A program made the position numbers and the translations under genes. A stretch of DNA of 64,000 nucleotides from Amycolatopsis sp. CA-126428 (GTDB lineage: Bacteria > Actinomycetota > Actinomycetes > Mycobacteriales > Pseudonocardiaceae): NCBI RefSeq assembly GCF_002904335.1, contig NZ_PPHF01000038.1:1-64000 (forward strand), read 5' to 3'. Shown here in pieces: positions 33,725 to 41,826 of this stretch (the stretch's first letter is position 1; each line of letters opens with the position of its first letter). The notes under the pieces were generated by a model. It ran no database searches. It saw only the letters and a program-made list of their open reading frames with translations, and was not told the DNA's origin.

Positions 33725-34576
33725 GTGCGAGTGAGAACGATGACGTTCATCGCGATCTTGGTCACCGCGCTGGGGGGCGCGACGGCGGGCACGGCGGCGG
33801 CGGGCACCGCCGGGGATTACGTCGCACTGGGGGATTCGGCGGCGGCCGGGCCGCTGATCCTGCCGCCCGACCTCTCCTCCCCCGGCTGCCTCCGCTCCCT
33901 GGCGAACTACCCGCACGTCGCCGCGAAAGAACTCGGCGTGCCGCTGACGGACGTCACCTGTTCGGGCGCGACGACGGCGGACATGACCGCCCCGCAGCAG
34001 ACGTCGGCCGGCGCCGTGCCGCCGCAGCTGGACGCGCTCGGCGCGCAGACCCGGACGGTGACCGTGACGATCGGTGGCAACGACGTCGGCCTGGTCGGGG
34101 CCGCGACGAGCTGCATCAACCTGCTGCCCGGCATCAACCCCGACTGCGTCGACCGGTACACCGCCGGCGGCCACGACCAGCTGGCCGAGAAGATCGCCGC
34201 GTTCGAGCCCGTGTGGGGCGCGCTGCTCGACGCGATCCACGCGAAGGCGCCGGACGCCGACGTCTTCGTGGCCGGCTACGGCACCTACCTGCCGCACAAC
34301 GGCTGCTGGCCGATCGCGCCACTGACCCCGCGCGACGCGAACTACATCCAGGGCAGCATCGACAAGACCAACGCCGCCCTCGCCCGGCAAGCCGCCGCGC
34401 ACGACGCGCGCTACGTCGACGTCCGCACGGCCTCGATCGGGCACGACGTCTGCAAGCTGCCCGGCGTTAAGTGGTTCGAGAGCGTGATCCCGACGTCGGT
34501 CGCCGCGCCGCTGCACCCGAACGCGGACGGCATGGCCGCGATCGGCGGCCTGGTCGCCGCGGCGATCAGCGGCTGA
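33725..34576 (+). CDS. Secreted SGNH-hydrolase lipase/esterase
   Basis: The 283-residue exported hydrolase has a short signal (MTFIAILVTALGGATAGTAAA) and the SGNH blocks: GDS with Ser38 (VALGDSAAAG), GGND for the oxyanion Asn, and a late HPNADG with the catalytic His. Even-numbered Cys residues suggest disulfides, as in Streptomyces lipases of this type. The GTG at 33725 is preceded by AAGGAGG. Its 3' end overlaps the convergent PPOX gene by 11 bases. It probably releases fatty acids or other esters outside the cell. Confidence 0.87.
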   Translation: MRVRTMTFIAILVTALGGATAGTAAAGTAGDYVALGDSAAAGPLILPPDLSSPGCLRSLANYPHVAAKELGVPLTDVTCSGATTADMTAPQQTSAGAVPPQLDALGAQTRTVTVTIGGNDVGLVGAATSCINLLPGINPDCVDRYTAGGHDQLAEKIAAFEPVWGALLDAIHAKAPDADVFVAGYGTYLPHNGCWPIAPLTPRDANYIQGSIDKTNAALARQAAAHDARYVDVRTASIGHDVCKLPGVKWFESVIPTSVAAPLHPNADGMAAIGGLVAAAISG

Positions 34577-35084
34577 AGTCCCAGCGGGCGGCACCGTGCG
34601 GCTCGGCGGTGGCGACGCCGATGGCCCGGTGCAGCGTGAGCCGGTACAGGTGCCACGGCGCCGGCCCGGCGCTCGCCGCCATGAACGGCGCGTTGAACCC
34701 GCCGTCCTCCACCGTCGCGGGCCAGCCGCCCTCGCGGTAGACGGCCGCCACCCGCGCCAGGACCTCGGGTTCGGCGACCCGGTGGGCCTCGCCTTCCATC
34801 GTGACGTCGAGGCCGCGCAGCCGCACCGACACGCTGCACGCCGGGTTCGCCGCCAGGTTGCGGGCCCGGCGCGTGCCGGGTCCGCTCACGAAGTACAGGG
34901 TGTCGTCCACCCAGATGGCGCCGACGCCGGCGGCGTGCGGGCGCCCGTCGGGGCGGACGGTCCCGACGAAGAACGTCAGGTCCTCTTTGGGGGTCTGGGT
35001 GGCGAGGAGGTCGCGCGCCCTGCTCCACGGCAGCGCCGCGGAGCCGGATGGGTCGAGGTTCTGGGTTTCCGTCGGTTCCGTCAT
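34566..35084 (-). CDS. PPOX-class flavin/F420 split-barrel protein
   Basis: The 172-residue protein belongs to the pyridoxamine-5'-phosphate-oxidase-like split-barrel group (LTFFVGTVRPDGRPHAAGVGAIWVDDTLYFVSGPGTRRARNLAANPACSVSV). Members bind FMN, F420 or heme. It starts two bases after the stop of the LLM gene and is the last gene of a five-gene leftward operon. It could act in F420-linked redox with the LLM enzyme. The ATG at 35084 is favoured over an ATG at 35120. Confidence 0.82.
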   Translation of the reverse strand: MTEPTETQNLDPSGSAALPWSRARDLLATQTPKEDLTFFVGTVRPDGRPHAAGVGAIWVDDTLYFVSGPGTRRARNLAANPACSVSVRLRGLDVTMEGEAHRVAEPEVLARVAAVYREGGWPATVEDGGFNAPFMAASAGPAPWHLYRLTLHRAIGVATAEPHGAARWDFSR

Positions 35085-35086
35085 GC

Positions 35087-36070
35087 CTACGCGTCGAACG
35101 GGACGGCCGCGGATCGACACGCGGCGAGGGTTTTCTCGCCACCGGGGTCGTCGTCGCTGGTCGCGGGCACGATAGCCAGCTCGTCGACACCTGCCGCCGC
35201 ATACTCGGCGGCCTTCGCGGCGATCTCGGCGCCGGAGCCGATCAGCCCGACCGCGGCGATGGCCTCGACCGGCACGGCGGCCAGGAGCTCGCGCGGGTGC
35301 GGGCGGGTGCGCGCGAAGTCGACGAGATCGCCGAACCCCTCGGCGCGGAACATGTCGGCGTAGCCGGGCGCGGCGAGGTAGCCGACCACACCGCGGCGCA
35401 GCTGCTCGATTTCCGCCGGGCCCGGGTCGGCCACACCGACCACCCAGGCGGCCACCGGTGGCGGCGTCCTGTCCCTGCGCGAAGCGGCTTCCCGCAGCCC
35501 CCGCACCAGCGTCTCCGCGGCCGCCGGGCTGACGAGGTTGACCACCATCCGGTCCGCGTGCCGCGCGGCGACGTCGAGCGCCCGCGGCCCGAACGCGGCG
35601 ATCGTCAGCGGAGACGCGGGAGCGGGCAGCCGCAGCCGGTACCCCCGTGAGCCGACGACCGAGCCGTCCACAGTGGACTTCTCGCCGCCCAGCAGCTGGC
35701 GGACCGCCGCCGCGGACTCCGCCAAGGCCGTGGCCGCCCGAGAGCGCGAACGTCCGTGCCAGCCGCGCACCACGACGTCGCTCGACGTCCCCAAAGCGAC
35801 CCCGGTCGACCGGCCGGTGAGGGCCGCCACCGACGCGACGCCCATGGCGATCGTCGCCGGGTCCCGCACGGTCACCGCCAGCGGCCCGAAAGTCAGGGAA
35901 ATCCGCTCGGTGGCCGCGCCGATCGCGGTGCCGAGCGCGAAGGCGTCCCAGGTCGCCATCTCGCCGATCCAGAGCTCCGGGTAGCCCGCGGCCTCCGCGG
36001 CGCGGGCGGTGTCGAGCGCCTCCTCCGGCGGCCGGTCCTGCCAGAGCCCCAGCGACACCGAAAGCCTCAT
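35087..36070 (-). CDS. LLM-class F420-dependent oxidoreductase
   Basis: The 327-residue luciferase-like barrel has the family pattern RAAEAAGYPELWIGEM, ISLTFGPLAVTVRDPATIAMGVASVAALTGRSTGVALG and GTSSDVVVRGWHGR. Many actinomycete members transfer hydride with F420. The ATG overlaps the thiolase stop by four bases, so its work belongs to the same catabolic operon, perhaps reducing an unsaturated CoA or aldehyde intermediate. The exact reaction is not predictable. Confidence 0.85.
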   Translation of the reverse strand: MRLSVSLGLWQDRPPEEALDTARAAEAAGYPELWIGEMATWDAFALGTAIGAATERISLTFGPLAVTVRDPATIAMGVASVAALTGRSTGVALGTSSDVVVRGWHGRSRSRAATALAESAAAVRQLLGGEKSTVDGSVVGSRGYRLRLPAPASPLTIAAFGPRALDVAARHADRMVVNLVSPAAAETLVRGLREAASRRDRTPPPVAAWVVGVADPGPAEIEQLRRGVVGYLAAPGYADMFRAEGFGDLVDFARTRPHPRELLAAVPVEAIAAVGLIGSGAEIAAKAAEYAAAGVDELAIVPATSDDDPGGEKTLAACRSAAVPFDA

Positions 36071-37254
36071 GCCGTGACCACCATCGTGACCACCGTGGTG
36101 AACGAGCCGCCGACGTTGAGCGTCAACGCCGTGCGCGCGCCCGCCACCTGCGTCTCACCCGCCGTGCCCGAAACCTGCCGGGCCGCGTCGCGCAGCATGC
36201 GGACGCCGGTCGCGCCGACCGGGTGGCCGAGGCCGATCAGGCCACCACCCGGGTTGATCCCGGCTGCGTCGAGCCCACCGCCGGCGATGAACCGGCCGCC
36301 GTCGCCGGGCGGTGCCAAGCCGAGGTGCTCCAGCGCGACCAGCCCGGTGATCGTGAAGCAGTCGTGCAGTTCGACGGCGTCGAGCGCGTCCGGCCCGGGC
36401 ACGCCTGCCCGCCGGTAGGCGTCGGCGACGGCGCCGCGCAGGTGCGGGAAGAGGTACTCGCCGCCGGAAGCGATCTTCGGTGCGAGGCCGATGTGCGCGG
36501 TGCGGTGCCCGAAGCCCGCGATGCGCGGGAACCCGCCGCCGAGCCGTTCGGCGAACGCGGGCGAAGCCAGCACGACCGCCGCGGCGCCGTCGGTGATCCG
36601 GCCGCAGTCCTGCTTGCGCAGGCGGCCCTCGATGACGGGGTTGAGCTCGTCGTCGGGTCCGAACGCGGCGGCCGGGAACCGCCAGTCGCGGGCCTGGGCC
36701 AGCGGGTTCAGCGCCGCCCGGGTGAAGGCGTGCTCGGCGAACGACCCCAGGTGCCCCGGATCGAGGCCGTACCGAGCGTCGTACGCGGAAGCGACGTCCG
36801 CGAACAGCGCGGGCCACGGGAACTTCGCGGCGACGGCCTCGTGCCCGGCCCACGCGGCGGACCCGAGGTGCTCGGCGGCGCGCTGCCCGTCGACGTTGCG
36901 CATCAGCTCGACGCCGACGACCAGCGCCACGTCGTAGCGGCCCGCTTCGAGGTCCGCGCACGCAGCCAGGACGGCAGTGCTGCCGGACGCGCAGGCGGCT
37001 TCGTGCCGGGTCGACGGCACGCCGTCCAGCTCCGGGACGGCCGCCACCAGCAGCCCGCCCAGCTGCGCCTGGCCGGTGAACAGCTCCGCCGCGAGGTTCC
37101 CGACGTGCGCGACCTCGACGTCGGCGGCCGAGACCCCGGCGTCCGCGAGGGCCGCGGGCACGACCTCGGCGAACAGTTCGAGGATCCCGCGCCCTTCTTT
37201 CGTCACGTTGCGCGCGAAGTCGGTCTGCGCCCCGCCCAGCACCAACACCGTCAT
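36067..37254 (-). CDS. Thiolase (SCPx/lipid-transfer-type), second Cys not conserved
   Basis: The 395-residue thiolase-superfamily protein has the nucleophile Cys in EAACASGSTAVL and the His in GLGHPVGATG. The C-terminal loop reads LNVGGSFTT, where biosynthetic and degradative thiolases have CIGGG, so the second catalytic Cys is absent. This is seen in SCPx/Ltp-type thiolases and thiolase-like aldolases of actinomycetes. It could cleave a 3-ketoacyl-CoA or perform a retro-aldol step. It begins five bases downstream of the acyl-CoA ligase gene and overlaps the LLM start. No DUF35 partner gene lies next to it. Confidence 0.85.
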   Translation of the reverse strand: MTVLVLGGAQTDFARNVTKEGRGILELFAEVVPAALADAGVSAADVEVAHVGNLAAELFTGQAQLGGLLVAAVPELDGVPSTRHEAACASGSTAVLAACADLEAGRYDVALVVGVELMRNVDGQRAAEHLGSAAWAGHEAVAAKFPWPALFADVASAYDARYGLDPGHLGSFAEHAFTRAALNPLAQARDWRFPAAAFGPDDELNPVIEGRLRKQDCGRITDGAAAVVLASPAFAERLGGGFPRIAGFGHRTAHIGLAPKIASGGEYLFPHLRGAVADAYRRAGVPGPDALDAVELHDCFTITGLVALEHLGLAPPGDGGRFIAGGGLDAAGINPGGGLIGLGHPVGATGVRMLRDAARQVSGTAGETQVAGARTALTLNVGGSFTTVVTMVVTA

Positions 37255-37258
37255 GACC

Positions 37259-38950
37259 TCACCCCAGGCTTTCCCTCAGCTGCCGCTTCAGGATCTTCCC
37301 CACCGGGTTGCGTGGCAAGGACTCCGCGTACTCGAGCCGTTCCGGCAGCTTGAACGCGGCCACGTTCTTCTCCCTCAGGTACGCGACCAGCTCGGCCAGG
37401 GCCGGCTTGCGCGCCCCCGGCACGACGACCGCGCACACCCGCTCCCCCATGACGTCGTCGGGCACGCCGACGACGCCGACATCGGCGACGTCCGGGTGCC
37501 CCGCCAGCAGGCCCTCGACCTCGGCGGGCGAGATGTTCATGCCGCCGCGGATCACGAGGTCCTTCAGCCGGTCGACGTACCGCAGGAACTCCCCGCGCTC
37601 GCCGTCGATCTCGAAGACGTCGCCGGTGCGGAAGTGCCCGTCTTCGTCGAACGCCGAGGTGTCGAGCGGCTCGCCCTTCTCCGTGAGGTAGCCGGCGAAC
37701 ACCGTCGGCCCGGCGATGTGCAGCTCGCCGGGGTGCCCGGGGCCGGTCACCCGCTCGCCGGTGACCGGGTCGTGCAGCCGCACCGACGTCCACCCGGCGA
37801 CCGGAGTCGACCAGGTGGCGGCCGAGGCGTAGTTCGGGAAGTAGGTCGCGCGCTGGTCGGGGTCCGGGATGTCCACCGGACCGGACAGCAGCGCGGTGCC
37901 CTCGTTCGAGCCGAAGAAGTTGATGAGGTCGATGCCGTAGCGCTCGGCCCAGGTGCGCACCAGCCACGGCGAGAGCGGCGCCGAGCCGGACCCGATCTTC
38001 CGCAGCGCCGAAATGTCCACTCCGGACAGTATTTCTTCGTTGTGCAGCAGCATGGTCAGCAACGCCGGGGGCGCGAGCGTGTACGTCACCCGCTCGGCCG
38101 CGAGCTGTCCCAGGAACACCGGCAGGTCGAACGGGTGGTGCGGGACGAACACGGCGCCGGTCAGCAGCCACGGCAGGAACATGCCGCCGATGCCGGCCAT
38201 GTTCGTCATCGGGAACGGCGACAGCACGACATCGTCGCGGGTCATCCCCGCGGCCTGGGCGCAGCCGGCGGCCGCCGCCAGCCAGTCTCCGTGGCAGCGC
38301 GGCACGGCCTTCGGCTCGGCTTCGGTGCCGGACGTCCAGCAGATCGTGACGCAGTCGTTCACGTCGGCTTCGGGCCGATGCGAGTCCAAAGTGGATTTCT
38401 CCGCTGCGGACAGGGGAGCTTCGGGCCAGGCCAGGGCGCCGGCCGGTTCGTCGTCCCCCGTGGCGACGACGAACCGGACCGACAGCGCCGAAGCGCCGAT
38501 TAGCCCAAGGGCCGCCCCGGCGAGCGGGTGCTCGCCGTATCTGGATGCCGTGACCACCCCGACAGCCCCGGTGCGCCGGCACATCGGAACCATCTCGTGC
38601 TCCCGGTAGGACACCGGGAACGGGGTGACGACCGCGCCGATCCGCACGATCGCGAGGAACGCCTGGACCAGGGCCGAGCAGTTCGGCAGCTGCACAGCCA
38701 CTACGTCACCTGCTCGCACCCCTCTGGCGAGCAGGAACGCGGCCAGGACGTCGACGCGTTCGTCGAGCCGGCTCCAGGTCCACCGCACCGGGTCGCGTCC
38801 GACCAGTGCGGTGGTGTTCGGTGGATCGACCAGCGCGAGACCCTCCGGGTCGGCACTGACCCGCTCCTTCACGAGCTGGTCGATCGTCTCCGCACGCCAC
38901 CATCCCCGTGTCCGGAAGTCCCGGGCACGACCCTCTCGATGGCATCTCAT
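37259..38950 (-). CDS. AMP-dependent acyl-CoA ligase
   Basis: The 563-residue adenylate-forming enzyme has the P-loop-like ICWTSGTEAEPKAVPRCHG, the acceptor segment NFFGSNEGTALLSG, YVDRLKDLVIRGGMNISPAEVE at the hinge, and the catalytic Lys in PRNPVGKILKRQL. It activates a carboxylic acid to its CoA ester. The ATG overlaps the upstream oxygenase stop (ATGA), and the thiolase follows, so the acid may be a product of the oxygenase followed by an oxidation step. Substrate identity is open; an aromatic or terpenoid acid would fit. Confidence 0.87.
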   Translation of the reverse strand: MRCHREGRARDFRTRGWWRAETIDQLVKERVSADPEGLALVDPPNTTALVGRDPVRWTWSRLDERVDVLAAFLLARGVRAGDVVAVQLPNCSALVQAFLAIVRIGAVVTPFPVSYREHEMVPMCRRTGAVGVVTASRYGEHPLAGAALGLIGASALSVRFVVATGDDEPAGALAWPEAPLSAAEKSTLDSHRPEADVNDCVTICWTSGTEAEPKAVPRCHGDWLAAAAGCAQAAGMTRDDVVLSPFPMTNMAGIGGMFLPWLLTGAVFVPHHPFDLPVFLGQLAAERVTYTLAPPALLTMLLHNEEILSGVDISALRKIGSGSAPLSPWLVRTWAERYGIDLINFFGSNEGTALLSGPVDIPDPDQRATYFPNYASAATWSTPVAGWTSVRLHDPVTGERVTGPGHPGELHIAGPTVFAGYLTEKGEPLDTSAFDEDGHFRTGDVFEIDGERGEFLRYVDRLKDLVIRGGMNISPAEVEGLLAGHPDVADVGVVGVPDDVMGERVCAVVVPGARKPALAELVAYLREKNVAAFKLPERLEYAESLPRNPVGKILKRQLRESLG

Positions 38951-40434
38951 GAACGGAGGTTTTCCAGCTGGTCCGCCCGGACCCAGGTCGCGTGAAAACC
39001 GAGCGGGACACGCTGGGGAAGCAGGACCCTGGCCACGGGTCCGGCAGCGAGGTCGGCGGCGTCGAAGATGTCCAGTTCCGAGCGTCCCTCGCGCTCGTCC
39101 TGCACGAACGTCACCAGATACCCGTCCGCCGAATCGACGGGTACTCCTTCGCGGGGTGCGAACGGAGCCTCACTGCCCCACCGGCCGGGACCGAACCGGT
39201 ATTCGGTCTTCGTACCGGCAAGATTGTCGTGGCGCACCAGCCCGTCGAACTTCAGCGTCGACTCGGGCGAGATGTGCACCGCGTAGGAGTACCGGTTCCG
39301 CCGGCCGACGCCGCGGGCGTCGACGGTCGGGAACTCGGTGTTGTCGTCGTCGAGCGCGCTTTCGCGGCACGCGCCGGTCCGCAGGTCGAAGCGGTAGCGG
39401 TGCAGCTGGGCGTCCAGCCGCAGGTACGAAAGCATCTTCGCGAGCGGCGTGTGCGCGTCGGCGCGCGGCTGGTTCAATTGTTCATGGGGGCGCTGCACGC
39501 GGCAGACGTCGAGGACGACTTCGCTGCCCTCTTCCCAGGCGTTGACGACGTGGTAGATGTAGCACGGGCTCGCTTCGAACCACCGGATCTGGCTACCGTT
39601 CCCGTAGCGTGGCAGCACGCCGAACCGGCTCGGCAGCGAGCGGTCGAAGTGCAGCTTGTGCCGGCCCTGTTTCGCCGCCGCCAGGTCCTGGACCAGCGGC
39701 AGGTCCATCAGCACCGCGTAGTGCTCGGTGATGGCCATGTCGTGCGGCAGGCGCGGGCCCGGCAGCTCGATGTCGGTGGTGGTCACGACCCGGCCGTCCG
39801 CGCTGATCACGCCGTAGCGCAGGTACGGCGGGCGCGGCCCGTAGTCGAACCAGAACAGCTCGCCGGTGGCCTCGTCGACCTTGGGGTGGGCCATCATGTC
39901 GCCGGCCAGCGTGCCGAGGAAGTCTTCGGCGCCGAGGGTCTCCAGCGAAAGCGGGTCGACCGCGTACGGCGAGCCGCACAGGTACCAGGTGGCGAGGATC
40001 CGGCCGCGGTGGAAGACGACGTCGGTGTTGGCGTTGTCCTTGAGCCCCAGGCCGTGGGTGTTGCCGAAGGGGTTGTCCTTCGGGTTCTCCATCACGCCGG
40101 TCCAGAGCGCCTTGCCGGCGGCGGACTCGGCCTCGAAGGCCTTGGTGCGGACCCAGCGGTTGCGGTAGCGGGCCTTGCCGTTCTCCAGGTGGACCGCGTG
40201 GATCATGCCGTCGCCGTCGAACCAGTGGTAGCGGCCCTCCGGGGCGAACCGCGGGTTCGGGCCGTTGCGCAGGTAGACGCCGTTGAGGTCCTTCGGGATT
40301 TCGCCGATGACCTGCAGGTCTTCGGCGTCGATCTCGGTGCCGACCGGGGCGTGGACGCCGAGCAGGTAGGGGTTGTCCTCGCCGGTGTCCGCCGTCCGGG
40401 CCACCATCAGCGGCTGTTCGGAAGTGCTGGTCAT
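38947..40434 (-). CDS. Carotenoid-cleavage-type dioxygenase (CCD/lignostilbene family)
   Basis: The 495-residue seven-bladed propeller oxygenase splits a conjugated double bond with non-heme iron held by four His. Candidate ligands are in MMAHPKVD, PHDMAITEHY, YIYHVVNAWE and the C-terminal GFHATW. The opening NPYLLGVHAPV...NGPNPRF and FDGDGMIHAV are typical. It is the first gene of the leftward operon and has a well-formed promoter. With a ligase, thiolase and F420 enzyme behind it, degradation of a stilbene, isoeugenol-like or apocarotenoid compound is more likely than carotenoid pigment formation. No carotenoid biosynthesis gene is near. Confidence 0.87.
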   Translation of the reverse strand: MTSTSEQPLMVARTADTGEDNPYLLGVHAPVGTEIDAEDLQVIGEIPKDLNGVYLRNGPNPRFAPEGRYHWFDGDGMIHAVHLENGKARYRNRWVRTKAFEAESAAGKALWTGVMENPKDNPFGNTHGLGLKDNANTDVVFHRGRILATWYLCGSPYAVDPLSLETLGAEDFLGTLAGDMMAHPKVDEATGELFWFDYGPRPPYLRYGVISADGRVVTTTDIELPGPRLPHDMAITEHYAVLMDLPLVQDLAAAKQGRHKLHFDRSLPSRFGVLPRYGNGSQIRWFEASPCYIYHVVNAWEEGSEVVLDVCRVQRPHEQLNQPRADAHTPLAKMLSYLRLDAQLHRYRFDLRTGACRESALDDDNTEFPTVDARGVGRRNRYSYAVHISPESTLKFDGLVRHDNLAGTKTEYRFGPGRWGSEAPFAPREGVPVDSADGYLVTFVQDEREGRSELDIFDAADLAAGPVARVLLPQRVPLGFHATWVRADQLENLRS

Positions 40435-40470
40435 CGGGCTGCTCCCTGGCTGCGCGGGCTGATGGAGATG

Positions 40471-40499
40471 AGACTATGATTTGTGTACCCAGGTGTCAA
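40471..40499 (-). promoter_or_regulatory. Promoter of the oxygenase operon
   Basis: On the minus strand a -35 hexamer TTGACA (40499 to 40494) and a -10 TAGTCT (40476 to 40471) are separated by exactly 17 bases. They lie 37-65 bases upstream of the oxygenase ATG. This is the clearest vegetative-type promoter in the window. Confidence 0.75.
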
Positions 40500-40528
40500 T
40501 AGGCTTCTTTAGGTGTAGCCAGGTGTTA
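40485..40528. promoter_or_regulatory. Two direct repeats, candidate HxlR operator
   Basis: GTACCCAGGTGTCA (40485-40498) and GTAGCCAGGTGTTA (40515-40528) match at 12 of 14 positions and are 30 bases apart, about three helical turns. The first covers the -35 and spacer of the oxygenase promoter, and the second sits before the HxlR start, so binding could control both directions. Confidence 0.6.
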
Positions 40529-40560
40529 CCCTGAGGGCATCGTGCAACGAGGGGGAAGTG

Positions 40561-41517
40561 GTGACCGAAGCGTCTGCACACCGCGTCCGGCCGGCGGGGG
40601 ATCCGCTGCGCCGGGCGCTCGAACTGGTCGGTGACCAGTGGACGCTGCTGATCCTGCAGAGCCTGTTCCTGCGCTTCCGCCGGTACGAAGAGCTGCGCCT
40701 GCGGCTGGGCATTTCGCCGACCGCGTTGTCGGGACGGCTGCGGGACATGGTGGAGGCGGGCATGCTCGCCCGGGTGCCGTACCGGGACGCGCGCCGCACG
40801 CGGCACGAGTACCGGCTGACCGAGCGCGGCCTCGAGCTGTGGCCGCTGCTGATCTCGATCTGGGCCTGGGAGCGCGAGTGGGTCGAAGGCCGGCGCGAAG
40901 TGCTGCCGACGCTGATCCACCTCGACTGCGAGCTGGCTACATCAGCGCCCCTCGGCTGTGCCGCCTGCGGCCGCCGCGTGGACGCCCGGGACGTCCGGGC
41001 GTCGCGACTGGACAGCACCGGCGTCGCGGCGGCGACGGCGTCCAAGCGCTTCCGCCGCAAGGACGCCGATTCCCTGGCCGGCGACCCGATGATGTTCTTC
41101 CCGAACACGATGGAGCTGCTCGGCGACCGGTGGTCGACGGGGCTGCTGGTGTCGGCGCTGCTCGGCTGCCGGCACTTTTCGGAGTTCGAGCGCGAGCTGG
41201 GCATCGGGCCGAGCGTGCTGTCGGCCCGGCTGAGCAAGCTGGTCGAGGTGGGTGTCCTGCGCACCGGCACGGCGAAGACCCGCACCGACGCCCGCGACTA
41301 CCGGCTGACGGCGAAGGGCCTGGCGTTCTTCCCCGCGCTGGCGTTCATCGCGGAGTGGTCGCGCGGGTTCGAGGTCACCGGCCAGGAGCCGGACATCACG
41401 CTGCACCACGTGGAGTGCGGCGAGCGGCTGCGCCCGATACTCCTGTGCGACCACTGCGGCCGCCCCCTGACCCGCAAGTCGGTCCAGTTCGGCGGCGTAC
41501 CGTCCCCCAAACGCTGA
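40561..41517 (+). CDS. Double-domain HxlR-type regulator with CxxC motifs
   Basis: The 318-residue protein contains two HxlR winged helices in one chain. Domain 1 (about residues 15-105) reads ALELVGDQWTLLILQSLFLRFRRYEELRLRLGISPTALSGRL; domain 2 (about residues 180-265) reads MELLGDRWSTGLLVSALLGCRHFSEFERELGIGPSVLSARL. Each is followed by a CxxC pair (CAACGRR and CDHCGRP), suggesting small zinc knuckles or redox sites. Most HxlR proteins are single-domain dimers. It is divergent from the oxygenase operon and is its likely regulator. GTG codons at 40558 and 40561 are both possible; spacing to GAGGGGGA favours 40561. Confidence 0.87.
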   Translation: MTEASAHRVRPAGDPLRRALELVGDQWTLLILQSLFLRFRRYEELRLRLGISPTALSGRLRDMVEAGMLARVPYRDARRTRHEYRLTERGLELWPLLISIWAWEREWVEGRREVLPTLIHLDCELATSAPLGCAACGRRVDARDVRASRLDSTGVAAATASKRFRRKDADSLAGDPMMFFPNTMELLGDRWSTGLLVSALLGCRHFSEFERELGIGPSVLSARLSKLVEVGVLRTGTAKTRTDARDYRLTAKGLAFFPALAFIAEWSRGFEVTGQEPDITLHHVECGERLRPILLCDHCGRPLTRKSVQFGGVPSPKR

Positions 41518-41599
41518 CGGCGTGACCAAATCGACTCGCCAAGCAGTTTGAGTGATGCCAGGCTGGAGCGGTCACACGTCGTCATTTTCGGAGGTAAGC

Positions 41600-41785
41600 A
41601 TGAGTGAACCGGACCCGTCGCCCAGCGGCGAGGAGGACGACGTCAAGCGCAAGTTCCGCGAAGCGCTGGAGCGCAAGCAGGCCCACGCGCGAACGGGAGC
41701 GTCACACGAGAACGCGGGCGGCAAGAACCAGCACGCCCACGGCCCGGCGGCGAACAAGCGGACGTTCCGCCGCAAGAGCGGCTGA
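41600..41785 (+). CDS. DUF5302 small charged protein
   Basis: The 61-residue hydrophilic protein (SEPDPSPSGEEDDVKRKFREALERK, ending NKRTFRRKSG) matches DUF5302, a small actinomycete family without known role. The His- and Lys-rich tail suggests binding to nucleic acid or membrane surfaces, which is only a guess. GGAGG lies seven bases before the ATG. A strong terminator follows immediately. Confidence 0.85.
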   Translation: MSEPDPSPSGEEDDVKRKFREALERKQAHARTGASHENAGGKNQHAHGPAANKRTFRRKSG

Positions 41786-41788
41786 GCC

Positions 41789-41820
41789 GAAGGCCCCCAC
41801 CGCGAACGGTGGGGGCCTTC
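41789..41820. terminator. Strong bidirectional terminator
   Basis: GAAGGCCCCCACCG (41789-41802) pairs perfectly with 41807-41820 around a CGAA tetraloop. It lies between the DUF5302 stop and the convergent MBL-fold gene stop at 41827 and should serve both. Confidence 0.85.
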
Positions 41821-41826
41821 GCGCTT

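Noticed and set aside
38947..40434. Carotenoid pigment cluster
   Set aside because: Only the cleavage oxygenase is present; phytoene synthase, desaturase and cyclase genes are absent and the partners are catabolic.
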